A stretch of DNA of 33,294 nt from Oscillospiraceae bacterium. GTDB taxonomy: Bacteria > Bacillota > Clostridia > Oscillospirales > UBA644. The stretch spans positions 1 to 33,294 of the forward strand of contig SVMT01000025.1 of the NCBI GenBank assembly GCA_015067305.1, written 5' to 3'. This document shows positions 27,906-33,294 of this stretch, in pieces. The notes beneath the pieces are model-generated. The model was not told the DNA's origin. It made no database searches and saw nothing but the letters and a program-made list of their open reading frames with translations. The position numbers and the translations under genes are program-made. Position 1 is the stretch's first letter, and each line of letters starts with the position of its first letter.

Positions 27906-27977
27906 ATTGTATACATATATTTAAGTTTACATATAATAAAAAATCCAATCCAAACTTGAAAAAAGGTTGATTTTACA

Positions 27978-29180
27978 ATGAAAAATACATTTGAAGAGAT
28001 AAGATCTCAAGATAAAGAATTTATAATGAATACCTATGGCAGATTCGATGTGGCTTTTGTGGGCGGTAAAGGTTCAACCCTTTACAATGAAAAAGGCGAC
28101 AGTTATATCGACTTCGGCAGCGGTATCGGTACAAGCGCTCTCGGCGCAAACGATGAAAAATGGAGTGCGGCTGTTTCAAAGCAGGCAAACACTCTTGCGC
28201 ACATCTCAAATCTCTATTATAACCCTGTGACTTCCGAACTTGCGGAAAAACTTTGCAAGGTAACAGGCATGAAAAATGTTTTCTTCGGCAACTCCGGTGC
28301 GGAAGCCAACGAATGTGCAATTAAAATTGCCCGTAAGTACAGTTTTGAAAAATACGGAGCTGAAAGCGGCAGAAATAAAATTCTGACTTTGAAAAATTCC
28401 TTCCACGGCAGAACGGTCACAACTCTTGCCGCAACGGGTCAGGATGTTTTCCACAATTACTTCTTCCCATTCACGGAAGGCTTCATTTTTGAAGAAGCAA
28501 ACGAAAAAGCCCTTGAAATCCTCAAAAATGACGACAAAATATGCGGTGTTCTCATGGAGCTTGTTCAGGGCGAAGGCGGCGTGTTTGTTCTCGACAAAGA
28601 GTTTGTGGAAACTGTTGAAAAGATCGCCCGTGAAAAGGACATCGTGTTCATGATCGATGAGGTTCAGACGGGTGTGGGCAGAACGGGTACATTCCTTGCT
28701 TGCGAACAGTACGGCATCAAGCCCGATGTTGTGACTCTCGCAAAGGGGCTCGGCGGCGGACTTCCCATCGGTGCGGCTCTCTGCGGTGAAAAGACATGCA
28801 AAGTTCTCGGCGCAAGCGACCACGGCTCAACATTCGGCGGTAATACCGTAAGTTGCGCAGGTGCGTTGGCGGTTCTTGAAAGGCTTCTCGATGACGGGAT
28901 TCTTGCTCAGGTTTCCGAAAAAGGTGCTTATATCCGTGCAAAACTTACCGAAACTTTTGGCGATAAAATTAAAGAAATTCGCGGTCTCGGCATGATGCTC
29001 GGTATTGATTTTGACGGACCCACTTCCAAAGAAATCGCAGTTGCAGGCATTGCAAACGGTGTTGCGGTTCTTACTGCAAAGGCTGCTGTAAGACTTCTTC
29101 CTCCGCTTACGATCACTTATTCCGAAATTGACGAAGGCATTTCCCGTCTGAAAAAAGCTGTCGATTCCCTCAATAAATAA
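27978..29180 (+). CDS. argD: Acetylornithine aminotransferase
   Basis: 400 residues, class III PLP aminotransferase. Cofactor-binding features are visible: FGNSGAEANECAIKIAR, NSFHGRT, DEVQTGVGRTG and the Schiff-base Lys256 in TLAKGLGGGLPIGA. It converts N-acetylglutamate semialdehyde to N-acetylornithine. Neighbouring argJ, argB and argF make ArgD the best name, though such enzymes can also act in lysine synthesis. It follows the two MITE-like repeats, which may carry read-through or a promoter; I see no clear promoter in the 70 bp before it. argF begins 18 bases after its stop codon. Confidence 0.95.
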   Translation: MKNTFEEIRSQDKEFIMNTYGRFDVAFVGGKGSTLYNEKGDSYIDFGSGIGTSALGANDEKWSAAVSKQANTLAHISNLYYNPVTSELAEKLCKVTGMKNVFFGNSGAEANECAIKIARKYSFEKYGAESGRNKILTLKNSFHGRTVTTLAATGQDVFHNYFFPFTEGFIFEEANEKALEILKNDDKICGVLMELVQGEGGVFVLDKEFVETVEKIAREKDIVFMIDEVQTGVGRTGTFLACEQYGIKPDVVTLAKGLGGGLPIGAALCGEKTCKVLGASDHGSTFGGNTVSCAGALAVLERLLDDGILAQVSEKGAYIRAKLTETFGDKIKEIRGLGMMLGIDFDGPTSKEIAVAGIANGVAVLTAKAAVRLLPPLTITYSEIDEGISRLKKAVDSLNK

Positions 29181-29198
29181 CGAAAGGTAAATTTACAA

Positions 29199-30125
29199 AT
29201 GAAACATCTTCTTAAATTACAGGATCTTTCTCAGAAAGAACTTTTTGAAATACTCGACCTTGCTTCTGAGCTCAAAGCTGAGTTGAAAGCAGGTAAAAAA
29301 CACGAAAAACGTCTTGACGGCAAAACACTCGGTCTGATCTTCCAGAAGAGCTCCACAAGAACAAGAATTTCTTTTGAAGTCGGTATGTATCAGCTTGGCG
29401 GTTACCCCCTCTTCCTCAGCGGACACGATCTCCAGCTGGGCAGAGGCGAATCCATTAAGGACTCCGCCCGTGTTTTCGGCAGATACCTTGACGGTATCAT
29501 GATCCGTACATTCAAGCAGAGCGATGTTGAAGAGCTTTCTGAATATTCAGGTCTCCCCGTTATAAACGGTCTTACAGACTACTGTCACCCCTGTCAGGTT
29601 CTTGCTGATCTTCTTACTATCAAAGAACACAAGGGCGGTTTTGACGGCCTCAAAGCGGCTTACATCGGCGACGGTAACAACATGGCAAACAGCCTTATCG
29701 TCGGTTGCCTGAAAGCAGGTATGTCCTTCTCCGCAGGAACACCCAAGGATTACGCTCCCGCACAGCAGGTTCTTGATTTCGCAAAAGATTACGGCGACAA
29801 ATTTACTCTTACAGAAAACATTTACGAAGCCGCTGACAAAGCTGACGTTGTGTTTACAGACGTTTGGGCAAGCATGGGCCAGGAAGCTGAAGCGGAAATG
29901 CGTAAAAAGGTCTTCGCAGGATACTGCATTGACGACAAGCTCATGAGTGTTACAAATCCCGGCTGTATGGTTCAGCACTGTCTGCCCGCACACCGTGAAG
30001 AGGAAATTACCGACAAGGTGTTCGAGGCTCACGCAAATGAGATCTTCGACGAGGCTGAAAACCGTCTCCACGCTCAGAAAGCAGTGATCTACCTCACTAT
30101 GACAGACGAAGCTTATAAGAAATAA
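29199..30125 (+). CDS. argF: Ornithine carbamoyltransferase
   Basis: 308 residues, normal length. The carbamoyl phosphate loop SSTRTRISFE is near 51-60, HPCQ near 130, and HCLPAHREEE near 260 holds the ornithine-binding Cys region. It makes citrulline from ornithine and carbamoyl phosphate. The position at the end of argCJBDF argues for the anabolic enzyme rather than arcB of the deiminase pathway. The ribosome binding site is AAAGG. The transcript probably ends at the hairpin at 30141-30180. Confidence 0.96.
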   Translation: MKHLLKLQDLSQKELFEILDLASELKAELKAGKKHEKRLDGKTLGLIFQKSSTRTRISFEVGMYQLGGYPLFLSGHDLQLGRGESIKDSARVFGRYLDGIMIRTFKQSDVEELSEYSGLPVINGLTDYCHPCQVLADLLTIKEHKGGFDGLKAAYIGDGNNMANSLIVGCLKAGMSFSAGTPKDYAPAQQVLDFAKDYGDKFTLTENIYEAADKADVVFTDVWASMGQEAEAEMRKKVFAGYCIDDKLMSVTNPGCMVQHCLPAHREEEITDKVFEAHANEIFDEAENRLHAQKAVIYLTMTDEAYKK

Positions 30126-30140
30126 TTCGGTGGGATTTTT

Positions 30141-30218
30141 TCGGGGAAAACCATTTTTTGTAAAAATAGGTTTTCCCCGAACCCCAATCCAAAAAAACTT
30201 TTACCGTGCCAATGGCAC
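30141..30218 (+). terminator. Two-hairpin 3' element after argF
   Basis: Hairpin TCGGGGAAAACC / GGTTTTCCCCGA (30141-30180) 16 nt after the argF stop codon, then the stretch CCAAAAAAACTTTT and the palindrome GTGCCA-a-TGGCAC (30206-30218). Same order as at 3376-3459 on the other strand, with the same orientation relative to its gene. Confidence 0.65.
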
Positions 30219-30245
30219 AATGGTTTACATATAGGGAGAATAACT

Positions 30246-31127
30246 ATGACAAATTACATTTTACTTTTGATCTCCATACTTGTGGAAGTCGGAAAAGCAG
30301 TTACTTACAACATTTTCAGCAAGGGGCGTAAGGGGAATCCTGCGGATCTCCACATGATGAACTTTGCGACGATGCTCGTTGCGGGTATCGGACTTTTACC
30401 TTTTGCGGATTTTTCCGTTTTCCCCTCGGTATTCACGCTTCTTCTTGGCGTACTTTTCGGGATCCTGACTATTGCGGGTGCGTTCAGCAATATGAAAGCC
30501 TTGTCTCTCGGTCCCGTTTCCTATACTCAGCTTATCGGATGCTCTTCCATGATCGTTCCCGCCTTTTCAGGTGCGATCTTCTGGCAGGAAGACCTTAGCG
30601 TCGGTCACATAATTGCGGTCGTACTTCTTCTTGGCTGTTTCTTTTTCTCTTCCGATTCCAAGGGCGACAACAAGAGCGCCAATATGAAGTGGCTTCTTTT
30701 TGCTCTCCTTTTGTTTGCATTCACGGGCAGTATCGGTATCACCCAGAAAGTTCAGCAGACATCGGCTTATGCCGCAGAAGCAAGCTGGTTCCTCATTATC
30801 GCGCTCATAACTGCGTCCATTATTTCCCTTTTCATCTGGCTTACTCAGACCAAGGGCGAGCACAAAAGTGAGCGTAAAGCGCTTCTTGACCCCAAACTTA
30901 TCGGAATGTTCCTTTTCATCGGTTTTGTAATCGCTTTTACAAATAAAGTAAATCTCTACCTTTCAGGCGTTATGCCCAGCATAATCTTCTTCCCCCTCGT
31001 CAACGGCGGCGCACTTTTGCTCACCGTCCTTGCAGGTTTCGTCATCTTCAAGGAAAAACTTTCCAAAAAGCAGTCCCTCGGCATGGCACTCGGCGCAGCG
31101 GCGGTCCTTTTGCTTTGTTTTGCCTGA
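30246..31127 (+). CDS. DMT superfamily (EamA-like) membrane transporter
   Basis: 293 residues, almost entirely hydrophobic, with about ten membrane segments in two halves (for example 1-20, 35-55, 60-80, and a second set from about 145). This is the two-repeat layout of drug/metabolite transporters. The loop SNMKALSLGPVSYTQLIGCSS at the end of the first half is typical of the family. Members export or import small metabolites such as amino acids; the substrate here is unknown. It follows argF by 120 bp and the repeat element, and its GGGAG ribosome binding site is clear, but I see no clear promoter, so read-through from the arg operon is possible. An arginine-linked export role would be speculation. 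Confidence 0.8.
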   Translation: MTNYILLLISILVEVGKAVTYNIFSKGRKGNPADLHMMNFATMLVAGIGLLPFADFSVFPSVFTLLLGVLFGILTIAGAFSNMKALSLGPVSYTQLIGCSSMIVPAFSGAIFWQEDLSVGHIIAVVLLLGCFFFSSDSKGDNKSANMKWLLFALLLFAFTGSIGITQKVQQTSAYAAEASWFLIIALITASIISLFIWLTQTKGEHKSERKALLDPKLIGMFLFIGFVIAFTNKVNLYLSGVMPSIIFFPLVNGGALLLTVLAGFVIFKEKLSKKQSLGMALGAAAVLLLCFA

Positions 31128-31128
31128 C

Positions 31129-31178
31129 TTTTTAAAAGAAAATTGCATATAATAACAGCAGATACTGTCTTTTAAAAA
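31129..31178. repeat. AT-rich inverted repeat between the transporter and the DUF3990 module
   Basis: Arms TTTTTAAAAGA (31129-31139) and TCTTTTAAAAA (31168-31178) with a 28-base spacer, starting two bases after the transporter stop codon. It may be a terminator-like hairpin without a U run, or mark the left boundary of an acquired module. Confidence 0.55.
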
Positions 31179-31223
31179 TGTCAAGTTTAAGACCTTGACA
31201 ATACTTGAAATATCTGTTATAAT
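31179..31223 (+). promoter_or_regulatory. Promoter and operator-like repeat of the DUF3990 module
   Basis: TTGACA (31195-31200) and TATAAT (31218-31223) with a 17-bp spacer. The inverted repeat TGTCAAG-N8-CTTGACA (31179-31200) contains the -35 box, a layout seen where a toxin-antitoxin protein represses its own operon. Confidence 0.65.
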
Positions 31224-31255
31224 AAATATGGAATTGATATGGGAAGTGTTGTTGA

Positions 31256-31867
31256 ATGGAGTTTTCCGATAAGTTGAGAAAGATATTATCTAATAATCGT
31301 TGGTTTCATGCTACAACGTATTCTGATTATATTAACATAAAAGAAAAGGGTATTATAGTTGATCATAATCGTGGAAGCGAACTTGATTTTGGATATGGTT
31401 TTTATTTAACGACGACAGCGAAACTTTCCGAGTCATATATTTCACGTTTGTATAGAAACAAGCTTTCATTTAATTTTGATGAAACTCCTGTAGTTATGGA
31501 GTTTAGTTTTGTTCCTATAGACTATTGTTCAAATCAGACCTTCAAATTTCATGCTTTTCTTGATTTTGATGAAACTTTTGCTAATTTTGTTTTTACAAAT
31601 CGTTTGAATTGCAAAACTAAATTACAGCAACATGACTATGATTTGATTTACGGTGTTATGAGTGACAGTGCTCCTACTCGATTGCTTTTGGATTATCGTG
31701 CGGGAGAGCTCACAAAAGAGGAAGTAATTCTCGCATTACAAAAAAGTAATAGTATGAAGCAGTTGTCTATACATAATCAAATAATATGTAGTTCATTAGA
31801 ATTGACAAGAGCATATACATATAATCCGAACGATCAGAAGAGAGAGGAGTTGAATATTCATGAGTGA
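31256..31867 (+). CDS. DUF3990 protein, ADP-ribosyltransferase-like, candidate toxin
   Basis: 203 residues, no signal peptide. The order of motifs fits DUF3990: WFHATT (His18), then DFGYGFYLTT (about 44-53), VVMEFSF, a central F-ANFVFTNR segment, DYDLIYGVMSDS and a C-terminal LQKSNSMKQLSIHNQIICSS helix region. The H-x-T and GFYLTT motifs resemble the NAD-binding motifs of ADP-ribosyltransferases, and the family is placed near that fold. Base composition is far more AT-rich than the arg genes next door, and codons such as TTT, TAT and GAT dominate, which suggests transfer. The ATG has a GGGAAG site upstream. It overlaps the next small gene by eight bases. Toxin function is inferred from the two-gene layout and not from homology to a tested toxin. 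Confidence 0.7.
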   Translation: MEFSDKLRKILSNNRWFHATTYSDYINIKEKGIIVDHNRGSELDFGYGFYLTTTAKLSESYISRLYRNKLSFNFDETPVVMEFSFVPIDYCSNQTFKFHAFLDFDETFANFVFTNRLNCKTKLQQHDYDLIYGVMSDSAPTRLLLDYRAGELTKEEVILALQKSNSMKQLSIHNQIICSSLELTRAYTYNPNDQKREELNIHE

Positions 31868-32066
31868 GAAAGCTTTATTATTGGTGCGTGAAGAAATCAT
31901 TCAAATTATTCAGGAAAAATATCCAAAAGTTTCTTACGAAAAGGCTTTGGATATTGCAAGAGATATGATATCAAAGATTGAATGGAATGATTCAACTCTC
32001 ATGCATAAAGGTATTTCTTGGATAACAAATTATTATTTAAGATCATATGAAGATGTTTTAGTTTGA
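31860..32066 (+). CDS. Small acidic/helical protein, candidate antitoxin
   Basis: 68 residues, mostly helical, with heptad-like hydrophobic spacing (LLLVREEIIQIIQEKY, KALDIARDMISKI) and a C-terminal MHKGISWITNYYL segment. It starts within the last codons of the DUF3990 gene, with GAGAGGAG upstream, so it is translationally coupled. DUF3990 genes are often next to short DUF3791-type proteins; this one is of similar size, but I cannot match it to that family with confidence. It shares the AT-rich composition of its partner. A terminator begins at its stop codon, closing the two-gene unit. Confidence 0.6.
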   Translation: MSEKALLLVREEIIQIIQEKYPKVSYEKALDIARDMISKIEWNDSTLMHKGISWITNYYLRSYEDVLV

Positions 32067-32095
32067 ACCTCCCCCCCTCGGTGGGGTTCTTTTTT
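32065..32095 (+). terminator. Terminator of the DUF3990 module
   Basis: GAACCTCCCC pairs with GGTGGGGTTC with one mismatch and one wobble pair, followed by six T residues. It starts at the stop codon of the small gene. Confidence 0.8.
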
Positions 32096-32309
32096 ATGGG
32101 TGGGAGAGGTTTTCCTTGCTTTTGGGTTTCCATTATATTCCGTTAATTTTACATATTTTTCTTTTTCGCTTTACCTTAAATATGTGAAAAGAAGCAACAA
32201 GTGTCGGGAATATTTGGTAATAGAGGTAATCAGACTCTGAAAGTTTTAAAAGTCGTAACATGTGAAGGGTTAGTTCGTTTTTATTTTACAAATAAATGGA
32301 GAAAACCCC

Positions 32310-32338
32310 TTGCAATATTTTGTGAAATGTGGTATACT
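32310..32338 (+). promoter_or_regulatory. Promoter of the CBM9-like gene; gap before it is empty
   Basis: TTGCAA (32310-32315) and TATACT (32333-32338) with a 17-bp spacer. The leader of about 65 nt holds a small AAGTAC/GTACTT hairpin (about 32346-32364). Between 32096 and 32309 I see no gene, RNA or repeat. Confidence 0.65.
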
Positions 32339-32411
32339 TTATGCGTAAGTACATAAACAGTACTTTCGTCAAACATCACGAATTAATATTTTAAGAAAAG
32401 AGGAAAAGAAA

Positions 32412-33294
32412 ATGAAAAAACTTTTTGCTATCTTTGCAGCAGTTGCTATGATCGCAGCTTTCGCAGTTCCTGCATTCGCAGGCGTTGAAGGCGTTGATTA
32501 TGGTGTAATTCCTTACGTTGCAACAGCTCCTGTTGTTGACGCTATCATGGACCCCGTTTATGCTGAAGGCTTCCACACAGATTCCTTTAACATCATCCGT
32601 GGTATCGACTCCGGTATCACAGCTGAACTTTGGATCGTTTGGAACGGCGATTACATCTACGCTTTCTATCAGGTATCTGACCCTGACGTAGTTGCTCCCG
32701 ATCCTGAAAGATCTAAGAATCCTTGGGATTATGACAACGTAGAATTCTTCGTTGACTACTCCGGTGAAATGTTCTCTGATGCTTACGCTGCTGGTACAGG
32801 TGAAGATACACTTCATCAGTGCATCCAGTACAGAATCGACGTTTCCGGTTACCCCTCTGTTTACGGTTTTGATATGAACGGTGACTCTTGGAACGCTTAC
32901 GGTGCAAACGCATCCGCTCCCGGCGCTGAAGCTGACGACCAGGGCAGATATGCAGACTCCTTCTACAAATATGAAGGTAACTTCGCTTCCGACATCTACA
33001 CAGTAGAATATGCTATTCCCAGAACAAATACAAACCTTTCTTGGGGTACAGAAACAATCGAACCCGGTGATGTATTCGGTGCTAACGTTCAGATCACAGA
33101 CTTCTACACAGGTTCTTCCGACACAACAGGTATGTGTTTCGAAGACTTTGACGGTGGCTGGTCTTGGGATGCTCATCTCTGGCCCAACTTCACACTCGGC
33201 GCTGGCCCTGTTGCTGAAGAACCCGCTCCCGCTCCCGTTGAACCCGATCCCGCTCCTGTAGAACCCGATCCCGCTCCTGTAGAACCCGATCCCG
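32412..33294 (+). CDS. Secreted CBM9-like protein with Pro-rich repeat linker (partial)
   Basis: Runs off the right edge after 294 codons. Residues 1-23 are a Sec signal peptide ending in AFA, so cleavage before GVEGVDYG is likely. The next roughly 250 residues resemble a carbohydrate-binding module of family 9 type: APVVDAIMDPVYAEG at the start, ITAELWIVWNGDYIYAFYQVSDPD, an acidic YDNVEFFVDY strand and a late DVFGANVQITDF. From 33219 it enters a linker of EPDPAPV heptads. A further domain (catalytic, surface-anchoring or S-layer) should follow beyond the edge. The ATG has GAGG upstream and codon use is strongly biased (GCT, GGT, ATC, AAC), suggesting an abundant protein. The open frame on the opposite strand here is a shadow of this gene. 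Confidence 0.8.
   Translation, partial: MKKLFAIFAAVAMIAAFAVPAFAGVEGVDYGVIPYVATAPVVDAIMDPVYAEGFHTDSFNIIRGIDSGITAELWIVWNGDYIYAFYQVSDPDVVAPDPERSKNPWDYDNVEFFVDYSGEMFSDAYAAGTGEDTLHQCIQYRIDVSGYPSVYGFDMNGDSWNAYGANASAPGAEADDQGRYADSFYKYEGNFASDIYTVEYAIPRTNTNLSWGTETIEPGDVFGANVQITDFYTGSSDTTGMCFEDFDGGWSWDAHLWPNFTLGAGPVAEEPAPAPVEPDPAPVEPDPAPVEPDP
33219..33294 (+). repeat. 21-bp tandem repeats coding for EPDPAPV heptads
   Basis: Units at 33219-33239 (EPAPAPV, diverged), 33240-33260 and 33261-33281 (identical), then a partial unit cut by the window edge. Identical neighbouring units imply recent slippage, so repeat number may vary between strains. Confidence 0.9.

Noticed and set aside
27355-27948. Open frames across the argB-argD gap
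   Set aside because: They are built from the palindromic ends of the MITE-like repeats and lack start signals; no transposase is encoded.
32391-33176. 261-residue minus-strand open frame at the right end
   Set aside because: It is the complement of the CBM9-like gene, which has a signal peptide, promoter and ribosome binding site on the plus strand.

Overview
The window looks like chromosomal DNA of a Gram-positive anaerobe of the Bacillota, probably a gut clostridium of the Oscillospirales/Eubacteriales type. The basis is AAGGAGG-type ribosome binding sites, TTGACA-N17-TATAAT promoters, an EF-G2-like protein of clostridial type, the lipoprotein and carbohydrate-use gene content, and a Firmicutes-style arg cluster with argJ. 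The placement is inference; no rRNA or tRNA gene is present to fix it.

Left third (1-12.2 kb, minus strand): the first codons of a secreted protein run off the left edge. Two tandem solute-binding lipoproteins follow, with near-identical signal peptides, promoters and 3' ends, then an EF-G2-like GTPase. Next come a large pectate-lyase-like beta-helix lipoprotein, an M23 (LytM) metallopeptidase and the GTPase Obg, with the ribosomal pair rpmA and rplU upstream. No prp gene lies between rplU and rpmA, and L27 lacks the N-terminal extension that Prp removes.

Middle (12.2-17.4 kb): an unannotated 6S RNA gene (promoter, long imperfect hairpin with a central bubble, terminator) sits between two GC-rich palindromes that share a core. 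Beyond it are two more solute-binding lipoproteins (one on each strand) and a TIM-barrel hydrolase-like protein. None of the four solute-binding proteins has permease genes beside it.

Right half (17.4-30.1 kb, plus strand): an almost complete arginine pathway, argG, argH, argC, argJ, argB, argD and argF. It is interrupted by an ACT-domain/UPF0210 gene pair, a GH78 alpha-L-rhamnosidase-like gene and MITE-like palindromic repeats. A pair of ARG-box-like sites overlaps the argG promoter. ArgJ recycles acetyl groups, so the seven enzymes take glutamate (with carbamoyl phosphate and aspartate supplied elsewhere) to arginine.

Right end (30.2-33.3 kb): a DMT/EamA-type transporter, then an AT-rich two-gene module (DUF3990 ADP-ribosyltransferase-like protein plus a 68-residue partner overlapping it) that resembles a toxin-antitoxin unit. 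Last is a secreted CBM9-like protein with a Pro-rich heptad linker that runs off the right edge.

A hairpin family with GGGAAAACC/GGTTTTCCC arms recurs five times, always about 15-25 nt after a stop codon, and appears to be this genome's habitual 3' end element.
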